A stretch of 64,000 nucleotides of DNA from Clostridia bacterium (GTDB lineage Bacteria > Bacillota > Clostridia > UMGS1840 > HGM11507): contig JAFZHY010000002.1 of assembly GCA_017554615.1 (NCBI GenBank), positions 62,001 through 126,000 of the forward strand, read 5' to 3'. A model generated the notes under the pieces. It was not told the origin of the DNA and made no database searches. It saw only the letters and a list, made by a program, of their open reading frames with translations. Below, piece by piece: positions 10,011 through 17,934 of the stretch (positions are counted from its first letter, which is position 1; each line of letters opens with the position of its first letter). A program made the position numbers and the translations under genes.

Positions 10011-10086
10011 TACAATCAATATTTTATGATAGATTTGATTACAATATTTTTTCAATATATAACGATAATATATGTAATACAAAAAA

Positions 10087-10111
10087 GCAGACAGTCAAAA
10101 CAACTGTCTGC
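10087..10111 (-). terminator. Terminator, probably the ancestral guaA terminator
   Basis: GCAGACAGT (10087-10095) pairs with ACTGTCTGC (10103-10111), followed by T6 on the minus strand. It lies just outside the left repeat of the island. If the island were excised it would stand about 25 bases behind the guaA stop codon. Confidence 0.8.
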
Positions 10112-10136
10112 AAAAATTAAAATTTATTTAATTGTT

Positions 10137-10151
10137 ATTATTCCCACTCTA
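10137..10151. repeat. Left attachment-site copy (guaA 3'-end duplication)
   Basis: ATTATTCCCACTCTA, identical over 15 bp to the guaA stop region at 15736-15750. On the minus strand it still reads as codons for Glu-Trp-Glu-stop, the guaA C-terminus. Confidence 0.75.
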
Positions 10152-10250
10152 ACTTGACTTGCATTTCTATGGTGTTATAGGGTACTTTTGTCGTTATTTC
10201 AAGCCCTTTTTTGTTACCATTTCCCTATATTCCCACCATTCCACAAGGAA

Positions 10251-10272
10251 AGTGTTGTCAAAAGTGTTGTCA
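10251..10272. repeat. Left candidate integrase arm-site pair
   Basis: Two tandem copies of AGTGTTGTCA separated by two bases, 100 bp inside the left end. A related pair occurs at 15634-15654 near the right end. Confidence 0.45.
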
Positions 10273-10277
10273 GAAAA

Positions 10278-13200
10278 TTATTGGATATTTTCAACCCCGC
10301 ATATAGGTTTTAAGTTTGTTATATCATCCCAAATCATAACCTTTGCTTTTGTATAAGTCTTAGTCGTTGTAAAAGGAACTATTTCGCCTGTATATACTGC
10401 ACTCTGCGTTTCAACAAATTGTTCTCCGTTGTATAATGCAAGAATTACATTTTTACCATTTTCAACATTGATTGGTGTAATGGTAAATGATTTCTTATCT
10501 TCTGATACTTCTGTTTTTGTTCCTTCAAATTTGATAACTTCAATGGTGTAAACACTATTGGTCATATCAGTTACATTTTCTCTGTTTAAGGTGATTGTGG
10601 TTACCGTATCATTAAGGTCAAAATCTTTAGGACGACCAGATACCCAAACGCTACTTCCGTTAGGTCTTAAAACTCCACCGCCAGAGAATGTAGGAGTTAA
10701 AGAAATTGAAGTTGCATTTTCTTTAACATAGACTGTATATTTTCTGACATCAGGATTAAACTCGGTCAAAACAACACCCCTACCAAAATCAAGGCTGTTG
10801 ATTTTAGCATAAGCAATTACATTTACTGTCTTTGTTGCAAAAACTTCACTTCCGTCTTTTGCTGTTGCAGTAATAATAACTGTTCCGTTCTTAACAGGGA
10901 TTACTGTTCCGTCTTGTGTGATAGTTGCAATAGTTTCATCATCCACAGACCATACGACTGACTTATCTGTTGTGTAGTCAGGAGAAACAACAGCATTAAA
11001 CTGTTCTGTTGCATCAATTTCATCTTTTCCAATGATTTCAATGCTTTCTGCTAATTTTGGAAGAATTGTAAGTGTGTGATTTTTAATGTCTGTAATACCA
11101 AAGGTATCATCACCTATAAGCATTACATTTTCTATTGAAATCTCACACGCTCCAAGAGTTGCATCTGTATTAACATCAAATTCAATTTCAAAAGGAATGT
11201 AGTTTGTGTTTATTTTAGCAAAATTACCTTCATAGTCAAAAACACAGGTAATATCTGCATATTTATAGTCACCAACTACTTTTTCAGAATCTTTGTTAGC
11301 TTCTTTAAAATCAATACCTTTAATGTTCTTAAAGTTTAAATATTTAGGATATTTAACAGTTGCAATAAAATATGTTGCATTCTTATCTGTTGCAAAAATA
11401 GCCTTTTGAGTGATTGTATCACCAGGCATTGCAGAAACTGTACCTTGCATCTCAACTTTATTTAAATGCGTTGCTTCAAAGTAAGGAAACACAGTTAAAT
11501 TTCCAGCAATATTATATACCTTTAAACTTTCACCTTTTTCGTTGGTTATTTGTTGACCTTTTCCATCTTTTTGAGTGAAGTAACCTATAAAATTATAGCC
11601 ATTCTTATTTTGTACCGCAATATTGTAATTATCATTATATGTTACTGTTATTGTATTTGAAAGACCATCAGCAGTAATTGTATAGTTATTATACCTATAA
11701 ACCGCTGTAAAGGTTATATCATCTGTTAATGTTATTCCCTCTGTAAAATTTTCCCAGTAATCAAACAAATAATATTCTGTTTTATCAGATATTTCAGGTG
11801 CTATTATTTGTGTGCCATAGTCAACCTTTTCTTCCTTTAAAACGCTTCCATCTTCATCAAGGAATTTATAAGTATATTGGTTTGTTATTATTTCATAATT
11901 TACATTGAAGGTTGCATCATCTGTTACTTGCATACCATCAGTATAACCATTCCAACCAAGAAATGTATATGTATATTGTTGAGTATTGGCTTTTGGAGTA
12001 TATTCTGGAAGTACTATTGTTGTACCATAATCAACTGTTTCTTCCTTTATAACAACTCCATTTTCATCAACAAACTTGTATGTATATTGATTTATTGTTG
12101 CAGTATATGTTGCAGTAAATACCATTTCTTGATTTGTTTGTGTGACTCCTTCAGTATAGCCTTCCCATCCTACAAATGTATATGTATATTGCGGCGTTGC
12201 CTCTTTTTGTGGAGGGATAGGAGCTGTAATAATCTCCCCATAATTAACAGTAGATTCTTTTATAACATTACTATTTTCATCAACAAACTTATGTGTATAT
12301 TGGTTAATATCATATACGATGTAAAGTTTAGTATTATTCGTTATAAGTGTAGCAAAATCAAATTCTTCCGTTAATTCAGAATCCGTGTATACTTTCGTAG
12401 AATAACCTGTTTTATTGGGCACACACGAAGATTCAAAAACAGAATTATAATTACACCTGTTAGAAAGTTTTATGCCATCATCAAAAAACAAATCTACATA
12501 TTTAAAACAAATTATAGTAGCATCTCTTAACGGAGTATTATTAACATCAATATATACTTCTCCCCATTCTTCTGGAGAGCCGTTGAAATAAACAGTGGAG
12601 AGTTTTGTGCAACTGCCAAATGCCCCCATACTAATCGAAGTAACTTTTAGTGGCAATACTACACTTTCTAAGTTGCTACAACCACTAAAGATATAATAAT
12701 CTATTCCTTGAACATTTCGCGGTATTGTTATATCTGTCAAATTGCTACAACCCGAAAATGCACCTATATCAATAGTTGTTAAATTTTCTGGTAAAGATAC
12801 ATTAGAAAGTGATTTGCATCCACTAAAAGCATAATAGCCTATAGTTTTTACACTTTTAGGAATATTTATATTTGTTAAATTAGTACAGCCTTTAAAAACC
12901 TCATAGCCAATTTCGGTTATACCTTCTGGTATAACTATACTCCTCAAGCTAGTACACCCCGAAAAAGCATTTTGTCCGATACTTCTTACACTACTAGGAA
13001 GAATCACACTTGTGATACTGTTACAATTAGCAAACATTTTGTTCCCTATACTTGTAACGGTATTGGGAATCTCTATTTCAGTTGCCACATTACCATCTAT
13101 ATAAAGATTGTTAGCCACAAAATTTTCATCACATTTTTTTATATCAATCCATGTTTCAATGTCTGCAATGTATAGATTTTCAACTTTACTATTGTAAAAA

Positions 13201-14627
13201 GCATTAGTTCCTATGGTTGTTATACTATCTGGCATAACCAATTTGCTAATATTTTTCCAATTATATAAAACATAATCTTTTATTGCAGTAGTACCTTCTG
13301 GAAATATTATTTCTTTGCCTTCTTCTACATAGATTTCTTCTGCATATGACATTGGGTTTGATAAAGTATTTCCAAAACTTATATTTAACCACGACTCTGT
13401 GTTTTTAATATAAACATTTTTAAGTCCACCACATTCACCAAAGGCATTTAAATTGATAGATGTTACACTTTCAGGAATAGTCACATCCGTCACTCCGCTT
13501 CCCCATAAAAATGCCTGAGGTAAATTTGTTACAGAATCACCAATTATTACGTGAAAACCATTGTCCGAACCAGCTCCAATAAATGGAGTATTGCTGTATC
13601 TACGATTGCCATAAATGTTAGTGAAATAATCATAGTCAACGCTACAACTAATTGCATTATAATACATAGTTTGTAATGCACAATTGTTAAAAGCATTTCT
13701 ATAAATATATGTTACGCCTTGAGGTATATTAACTTCGGTCAATGAGATACAATCTTTAAATGCATTTTCACCAATTGTTGTGATGTTATCAGGAAGTAAT
13801 ATCTTTGTTATTGTAGCGCAGTTAGCAAATGAATTTGCTCCAATTTTTGTTACCGCAACTCCATTGATTGAATCGGGTATGATAACGTGGGTATCGGCAC
13901 CGATGTATTTGGTGATTGTTCCGTTAGAAAACTCAAAATCATCTTCTGACGAACTTCCAAAAAACTTTGTTACAGTATTGGAAACACCTTCTTTTTTTCC
14001 ACCAATAACATTTAATCTAAACCAGTATTTTACATTACTTTCAAGAGTATTAACTGTAGCTTTTGTTGTTACTGATGTTAATGGTTCTACTGTGGTCGCA
14101 GTATTCCAAATTGCACCATCAGTAGAGTATTCCAAAGTAACAGTCGTTGCATCTGTTGGTGCTGTGAAAGTAAAATCAATTCCAGTTCTAGTTACTGTAG
14201 CAGAAAAATCAGTTATTGGACCTTTTTCTATAATTGCTTCTATATTCGTTACTCTGAATCCATACTTTTGAACACTGTTATCAGAAGTTAACTTAATTTT
14301 TACAATATTTCCAGGAATGGTTATTGTTTGATTCGCGAGCGTTGTTCCATCATATTTACCTATTTGATTATCATTTCCATCAAATATGTAAATAAAATCA
14401 TACCTTGTTTCTGTTTCGGTATCACTTGAAAAGGTAATTTCCAAGCTGTCTGCATCCGTCGGATGAGTATATATCCAAGTCGTATCCATATTGTTGGTAT
14501 AATTGTGTGCAGATTGAAGTTCTGAAACTGTTGATACATTTAATGTTGCTGCAGATGCACTAATTGTACCAAAAACAATAATACTTATTGTAATTACTAG
14601 TAATGTTAATAAAAATCTTTTTTTCAT
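10278..14627 (-). CDS. Large secreted BspA-like leucine-rich-repeat surface protein
   Basis: About 1449 residues from the ATG at 14627, which has GGGGGAAG just upstream; an in-frame start at 14657 lacks a site. It has a signal peptide ending ASA. Order from the N-terminus: a beta-sandwich region; a fibronectin III-like segment; a run of LRR_5 (BspA/TpLRR) repeats of the form ITxIGxNAFxxCxSL (about residues 240-700); four Listeria-Bacteroides-type repeats of the YTYKFVDENGxVIKEE / YTFxGWxGYT type (about 760-1010); a cohesin-like beta domain; a bacterial Ig-like (Big_2) domain with WSVDDETIATI; and a cadherin-like beta sandwich. No LPXTG or SLH anchor was seen at the C-terminus. Such proteins usually mediate adhesion. 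The stop of the upstream membrane-protein gene abuts its ribosome site, so both form one operon. Confidence 0.88.
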   Translation of the reverse strand: MKKRFLLTLLVITISIIVFGTISASAATLNVSTVSELQSAHNYTNNMDTTWIYTHPTDADSLEITFSSDTETETRYDFIYIFDGNDNQIGKYDGTTLANQTITIPGNIVKIKLTSDNSVQKYGFRVTNIEAIIEKGPITDFSATVTRTGIDFTFTAPTDATTVTLEYSTDGAIWNTATTVEPLTSVTTKATVNTLESNVKYWFRLNVIGGKKEGVSNTVTKFFGSSSEDDFEFSNGTITKYIGADTHVIIPDSINGVAVTKIGANSFANCATITKILLPDNITTIGENAFKDCISLTEVNIPQGVTYIYRNAFNNCALQTMYYNAISCSVDYDYFTNIYGNRRYSNTPFIGAGSDNGFHVIIGDSVTNLPQAFLWGSGVTDVTIPESVTSINLNAFGECGGLKNVYIKNTESWLNISFGNTLSNPMSYAEEIYVEEGKEIIFPEGTTAIKDYVLYNWKNISKLVMPDSITTIGTNAFYNSKVENLYIADIETWIDIKKCDENFVANNLYIDGNVATEIEIPNTVTSIGNKMFANCNSITSVILPSSVRSIGQNAFSGCTSLRSIVIPEGITEIGYEVFKGCTNLTNINIPKSVKTIGYYAFSGCKSLSNVSLPENLTTIDIGAFSGCSNLTDITIPRNVQGIDYYIFSGCSNLESVVLPLKVTSISMGAFGSCTKLSTVYFNGSPEEWGEVYIDVNNTPLRDATIICFKYVDLFFDDGIKLSNRCNYNSVFESSCVPNKTGYSTKVYTDSELTEEFDFATLITNNTKLYIVYDINQYTHKFVDENSNVIKESTVNYGEIITAPIPPQKEATPQYTYTFVGWEGYTEGVTQTNQEMVFTATYTATINQYTYKFVDENGVVIKEETVDYGTTIVLPEYTPKANTQQYTYTFLGWNGYTDGMQVTDDATFNVNYEIITNQYTYKFLDEDGSVLKEEKVDYGTQIIAPEISDKTEYYLFDYWENFTEGITLTDDITFTAVYRYNNYTITADGLSNTITVTYNDNYNIAVQNKNGYNFIGYFTQKDGKGQQITNEKGESLKVYNIAGNLTVFPYFEATHLNKVEMQGTVSAMPGDTITQKAIFATDKNATYFIATVKYPKYLNFKNIKGIDFKEANKDSEKVVGDYKYADITCVFDYEGNFAKINTNYIPFEIEFDVNTDATLGACEISIENVMLIGDDTFGITDIKNHTLTILPKLAESIEIIGKDEIDATEQFNAVVSPDYTTDKSVVWSVDDETIATITQDGTVIPVKNGTVIITATAKDGSEVFATKTVNVIAYAKINSLDFGRGVVLTEFNPDVRKYTVYVKENATSISLTPTFSGGGVLRPNGSSVWVSGRPKDFDLNDTVTTITLNRENVTDMTNSVYTIEVIKFEGTKTEVSEDKKSFTITPINVENGKNVILALYNGEQFVETQSAVYTGEIVPFTTTKTYTKAKVMIWDDITNLKPICGVENIQ

Positions 14628-14637
14628 TTTCTTCCCC

Positions 14638-15369
14638 CTAAAATTTCTCATCAGCATAATCTTCTGAATTGTACGCTATTGTATAGTTTTCCTTTAAATC
14701 TTCAAACATTCCATATATAGCTATTGCGAGTTTGTCAAATTGATATCTATATAAAACCGTCTTGTCTGCTTTTCTTTCCTTTATCCTAATTTGTTTACAA
14801 GCGTCAATTAGTTGAGTACATATATCCATTTCTCTTTTACGTTCGTCTTGAGTAATAAAGTCTTGATATTCACTAATTATCCCAAATACTTTTATAGTTT
14901 CTTCTTTAATGGATTTCACATCTTCCAAAAAGGCTTCTTGACCATCGCTATATTTTTCGGTGTAATATTCTGAAAATAAAATTTCACACCATTGCACAAA
15001 TGTTTTTCTTTCTTCCTCCTCATCGCATTTTTCAACGACTTGATTGATACTAACAAGTACATCACTAGCAAGCCACTCGCATTTTTGTTTTAAAAGCATT
15101 TTACTACTTTCAACATACTTTTTCCAGTTTTCTCTTTGGCTACTTTGCATAGAACGTTCTATCAAAAACGAAACCAATACACCAGGTAACATTCCAAAAG
15201 CCATTATTTCAATAATTGTTTTTATACAATCTGGAATCTTATTTTCAATTTTAATACATCCATCAATAGTAATATGTGTAATGATAAACAATATAGATAT
15301 TCCAAACAAAATAACATACAACAGATTATGGCTTATATGTTTCTTCTTCAAGCTAAAACTCCCTCTCAT
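14638..15369 (-). CDS. Island membrane protein of unknown function
   Basis: About 243 residues, not recognised. Two hydrophobic helices lie near the N-terminus (about residues 15-35 and 50-72), separated by a short outside loop. A charged, mostly helical cytosolic domain rich in Glu/Lys/Cys follows to the end. The upstream ATG at 15387 lies inside a hairpin without a ribosome site. The ATG at 15369 has GGGTGA ten bases upstream and is preferred. The stop codon overlaps the ribosome site of the surface-protein gene. It may relate to export or sensing for that protein, but nothing in the sequence proves this. Confidence 0.75.
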   Translation of the reverse strand: MRGSFSLKKKHISHNLLYVILFGISILFIITHITIDGCIKIENKIPDCIKTIIEIMAFGMLPGVLVSFLIERSMQSSQRENWKKYVESSKMLLKQKCEWLASDVLVSINQVVEKCDEEEERKTFVQWCEILFSEYYTEKYSDGQEAFLEDVKSIKEETIKVFGIISEYQDFITQDERKREMDICTQLIDACKQIRIKERKADKTVLYRYQFDKLAIAIYGMFEDLKENYTIAYNSEDYADEKF

Positions 15370-15403
15370 AAAAAATGCATCACCCATATTTCAGAGTGAT
15401 GCA
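15370..15403 (-). terminator. Terminator/ribosome-site hairpin in the island leader
   Basis: On the minus strand TGCATCAC (15403-15396) pairs with GTGATGCA (15383-15376) and is followed by T6 (15375-15370) and then the ATG. The 3' arm overlaps the GGGTGA ribosome site. The loop sequence CTCTGAA can instead pair with TTCAGAG at 15426-15420. Confidence 0.6.
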
Positions 15404-15435
15404 CCAAAAACGCACACATCTCTGAATGATAGGTT

Positions 15436-15556
15436 GCTAGACACTAATCAATATACTTCCCAGAAAGCATTTTCAGAGTAGTACGCTTTTAACATAGCGT
15501 ACACTTTCTGGAAAATAATATACTAACCCCAGTATATTGATTTTACAGTATCTAGC
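15436..15556 (-). ncRNA. Large structured leader RNA of the island operon
   Basis: The predicted transcript starts near 15556, at the base of a 121-nt layered hairpin. P1 is 15436-15444 with 15548-15556 (GCTAGAYAC). P2 is 15447-15456 with 15532-15541 (10 bp, ATCAATATAC). P3 is 15460-15467 with 15504-15511 (CCAGAAAG). P4 is 15481-15487 with 15496-15502 (GTACGCT). A competing hairpin inside P2 is possible. It resembles a regulatory leader, but a small inverted-repeat insertion is an alternative. Confidence 0.55.
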
Positions 15557-15562
15557 ATAAAT

Positions 15563-15591
15563 ATTATAACACACAATTCCTAAAAAGTCAA
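15563..15591 (-). promoter_or_regulatory. Promoter of the island operon
   Basis: TTGACT (15586-15591), 17 bp and TATAAT (15563-15568) on the minus strand, placing the start at the first base of the leader hairpin. Confidence 0.75.
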
Positions 15592-15633
15592 TTAAACGAC
15601 CAATTTAACTGAAAAATTACACTTACCAAAAAA

Positions 15634-15654
15634 GTGATGTCAAAGTGTTGTCAA
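15634..15654. repeat. Right candidate integrase arm-site pair
   Basis: AGTGATGTCA and AGTGTTGTCA in tandem with one base between. Same orientation and nearly the same sequence as the pair at 10251-10272. Confidence 0.45.
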
Positions 15655-15687
15655 AATCAATTTTAAAACGGTCTTCAAAAATGTCAA

Positions 15688-15720
15688 AAGTGGCTTGAAC
15701 ACTATGGTTTCAAGCCACTT
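15688..15720 (-). terminator. Terminator downstream of guaA
   Basis: AAGTGGCTTGAA (15688-15699) pairs with TTCAAGCCACTT (15709-15720). It lies just behind the guaA stop codon inside the island and would keep guaA transcription from entering the island. Confidence 0.7.
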
Positions 15721-15735
15721 GTTATTTTTTATGAA

Positions 15736-15750
15736 ATTATTCCCACTCTA
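15736..15750. repeat. Right attachment-site copy in guaA
   Basis: ATTATTCCCACTCTA, comprising the last codons and stop of guaA on the minus strand. Identical to 10137-10151. Confidence 0.75.
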
Positions 15751-16717
15751 TTGTTCCTATTGGTTTTGGAGTAAGGTCTAAGCATACTCTGTTAATACCG
15801 TCTACTTCATTTGTGATACGGTCAGTAATTTTATGAAGAATATTATAAGGTATTTCTTCGATAGTTGCGCTCATGGCATCAACAGTATTCACTGCACGGA
15901 TAATTGCAGCCCATCCTTCGTATCTTTTATCATTCTTAACGCCTACGCTTTTAAAATCAGGAACAGCGATAAAATACTGCCATACTTTTTTATTAAGACC
16001 GCATTTATCAAACTCTTCTCTTAAGATTGCATCTGCTTCTCTTAGGGCATGAAGTCTGTCGCGAGTGATTGCGCCAAGGCAACGAACGCCAAGACCAGGA
16101 CCTGGGAATGGCTGTCTGTCAACCATTTCATCAGGAAGACCTAATGCTCTTCCCACTTCTCTTACTTCGTCTTTATATAAAAGTTTAACAGGCTCAACAA
16201 GGTCTAACTTCATATCTTCAGGAAGACCACCAACGTTATGATGCGCTTTTACTCCGTCACTTTCTAAAATATCAGGATAAATTGTACCCTGTGCAAGGAA
16301 ATCAACATCGGTTAGTTTTCTTGCTTCTTCTTCAAACACAACTATAAATTCAGCACCGATAATTTTTCTTTTCTTTTCAGGCTCTGAAACTCCTGCAAGT
16401 TTATCTAAGAAACGGTCTGTTGCATCTATATAAATAAGATTTGCATCAAGTTTATTTTTAAATACTTCTATAACCTGTTCGCTTTCGCCTTTTCTCATAA
16501 GACCATGGTTAACATGAACGCAAACAAGTTGTTTGCCTATTGCTTTAATAAGAAGTGCTGCAACAACGGAGGAATCTACGCCACCGGACAGTGCAAGAAG
16601 AACCTTTTTATCTTTAACCTGTTCTCTTACTGCTTTAACCTGTTCATCAATAAATTTATCTGCTAATTCTTTTGTAGTAATACGTGCCATTGTATCCGGT
16701 CTTTTGTTTGAGTCCAT
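15737..16717 (-). CDS. guaA: GMP synthase ATP-pyrophosphatase subunit without glutaminase domain
   Basis: Aminates XMP to GMP. The 326 residues match only the C-terminal two thirds of the usual bacterial enzyme of about 510-520 residues. The ATP-PPase P-loop LSGGVDSS is at about 42-49. The RQPFPGPGLGVRCLG loop and the C-terminal dimerisation domain ending KPIGTIEWE are intact. The N-terminal class I glutamine amidotransferase domain is absent. AGGAGG six bases before the ATG and a promoter directly upstream show this is a native start, not a truncation. It resembles the split GuaA-B subunit of archaea; a separate GuaA-A subunit or free ammonia would be needed. Its 3' end is the island attachment site. 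Confidence 0.93.
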   Translation of the reverse strand: MDSNKRPDTMARITTKELADKFIDEQVKAVREQVKDKKVLLALSGGVDSSVVAALLIKAIGKQLVCVHVNHGLMRKGESEQVIEVFKNKLDANLIYIDATDRFLDKLAGVSEPEKKRKIIGAEFIVVFEEEARKLTDVDFLAQGTIYPDILESDGVKAHHNVGGLPEDMKLDLVEPVKLLYKDEVREVGRALGLPDEMVDRQPFPGPGLGVRCLGAITRDRLHALREADAILREEFDKCGLNKKVWQYFIAVPDFKSVGVKNDKRYEGWAAIIRAVNTVDAMSATIEEIPYNILHKITDRITNEVDGINRVCLDLTPKPIGTIEWE

Positions 16718-16755
16718 AAATATCCTCCTAAATTTTTACATTTTTCTTTCTTTTA

Positions 16756-16784
16756 ATTTTAACACATTGTTTTTTCATTTTCAA
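16756..16784 (-). promoter_or_regulatory. guaA promoter
   Basis: TTGAAA (16779-16784), 17 bp and TAAAAT (16756-16761) on the minus strand, about 40 bases before the start codon. Confidence 0.6.
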
Positions 16785-16853
16785 GTATTTATATAAACAA
16801 AAGAATAATATTATAATTTACTTTTTTGTGTGCAAAAATACTAAAACAAAAAA

Positions 16854-16885
16854 ATTCTGCCCAAAAAATTACTTTCAGGCAGAAA
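16854..16885 (-). terminator. Terminator of the cysteine synthase gene
   Basis: TTCTGCC (16855-16861) pairs with GGCAGAA (16878-16884), overlapping the region just after the stop at 16890. T-rich on the minus strand. Confidence 0.65.
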
Positions 16886-16889
16886 ATTA

Positions 16890-17816
16890 CTATTCAAATA
16901 AAGGTGTGGAAAAATATCTTTCTGCAGTATCAGGAAGTACTGTTACAACAGTTTTTCCTTTTCCAAGTTTTTTTGCAAGTTTTATAGCGGCGGCAACATT
17001 TGTTCCACTGGAAATTCCACACATTATGCCTTCTTTACTTGCTAAATCTTTTGCAGTGTTAATTGCTTCGTCATCTTTTACGATGCAGATATCATCATAA
17101 ATATCCTGATTAAGAATTTTTGGAATAATGCCATCCCCTATTCCCATCTGGATATGAGTGCCTATTGAGCCACCTGATAAAATCGCTGCATCTTCAGGCT
17201 CTACTGCCCAGATTGTAATATCAGGATTATATTTTTTTAAAGTTTCGCCAATCCCTGTGATAGTTCCACCTGTGCCGATTCCTGAACAGAAACCGTGAAT
17301 TGGTTTATTAACCTGATTTATTATTTCCATACCTGTTTGTTCCCTTTGTATATCAGGGTTTGCAGGGTTTTCAAACTGCTGAGGAACAAAAACATCAGGG
17401 TTTTCGTCTTTCATTTTAAGAGCAAGATTCAAACATTCTTCAATACAAAGACCGATATTTCCTGCATCGTGAACAAGGATAACTTCTGCTCCATAATGTT
17501 TCACAAGTTTTCTTCTTTCTTCACTTACTGAATCGGGCATAATAATTATAGTTTTATATCCTTTTACAGCACCCACTAATGCAAGACCTATTCCCTGATT
17601 TCCACTTGTAGGCTCAACTATAATTGAATCTTTATTTAAAAGCCCCTGTTCTTCGGCTTTTTTAATCATATTAAAGGCAGTTCTTGTTTTGATAGAGCCA
17701 CCAACATTAAGCCCCTCAAATTTAACTAAAATTTCAGCACTGTCTTCCTCTGTCATATTTGAAAGTTTTACTATCGGGGTGTTTCCCAATGCTTCTAAAA
17801 TATTATTATAAACCAT
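16890..17816 (-). CDS. cysK: Cysteine synthase family PLP enzyme
   Basis: Fold-type II PLP enzyme, probably O-acetylserine sulfhydrylase making cysteine from O-acetylserine and sulfide. The PLP lysine is in GGSIKTRTAFN (about residue 42). The substrate loop is PTSGNQGIGLA, and the phosphate loop is SGIGTGGTITG. GISSGTN near the end matches the Ser that contacts the PLP ring nitrogen. Two departures from typical CysK are SIKTR instead of SVKDR and GNQ instead of GNT. The precise substrate is therefore less certain, and an SbnA-like or related synthase is possible. Confidence 0.88.
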   Translation of the reverse strand: MVYNNILEALGNTPIVKLSNMTEEDSAEILVKFEGLNVGGSIKTRTAFNMIKKAEEQGLLNKDSIIVEPTSGNQGIGLALVGAVKGYKTIIIMPDSVSEERRKLVKHYGAEVILVHDAGNIGLCIEECLNLALKMKDENPDVFVPQQFENPANPDIQREQTGMEIINQVNKPIHGFCSGIGTGGTITGIGETLKKYNPDITIWAVEPEDAAILSGGSIGTHIQMGIGDGIIPKILNQDIYDDICIVKDDEAINTAKDLASKEGIMCGISSGTNVAAAIKLAKKLGKGKTVVTVLPDTAERYFSTPLFE

Positions 17817-17854
17817 TTATTTTAACCTTTCCAAACAAAATCTATATCTACATC

Positions 17855-17883
17855 ATTATATACATATTTCCAATAAAAGTCAA
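17855..17883 (-). promoter_or_regulatory. cysK promoter
   Basis: TTGACT (17878-17883), 17 bp and TATAAT (17855-17860) on the minus strand. Confidence 0.7.
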
Positions 17884-17890
17884 TTAAAAA

Positions 17891-17915
17891 AGTTTCTGCC
17901 TTTAAAGCAGAAACT
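17891..17915 (-). terminator. Terminator of the yebC/pfkA/pgsA side
   Basis: AGTTTCTGC (17891-17899) pairs with GCAGAAACT (17907-17915) and is followed by T6 on the minus strand, behind pgsA. Confidence 0.8.
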
Positions 17916-17934
17916 CTTGTTAAATATATAACTA

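Larger units (their letters stand above)
10137..15750. mobile_element. 5.6-kb genomic island inserted at the 3' end of guaA
   Basis: The direct repeat at 10137-10151 and 15736-15750 brackets two leftward genes with their own promoter. The 3' end of guaA is a known integration hotspot for tyrosine-recombinase islands in many bacteria. Next to each end lies a related repeat (AGTGTTGTCA-type) that could be integrase arm sites. No integrase, excisionase or relaxase gene is present, so the island is either a decayed element or one mobilised in trans. An ancestral-looking guaA terminator lies just outside the left repeat. Confidence 0.7.

Noticed and set aside
13780-14271. Reading frame opposite the LRR surface-protein gene
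   Set aside because: Low-complexity repeat coding produces open complementary frames; no domain or ribosome site supports it.
15369-15387. Start codon at 15387 for the island membrane protein
   Set aside because: It lies inside the terminator hairpin and has no ribosome site; 15369 with GGGTGA upstream fits better.
8930-15720. The two GGCTTGAAC-containing terminators (8930-8961 and 15688-15720) as ends of a larger mobile element
   Set aside because: The shared bases are only part of terminator stems; loops and flanks differ. The guaA repeat is a better boundary.
16718-16889. A frameshifted or degraded glutaminase domain upstream of guaA
   Set aside because: This stretch holds a promoter, a ribosome site and the cysK terminator. 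No amidotransferase motif was found in any frame.
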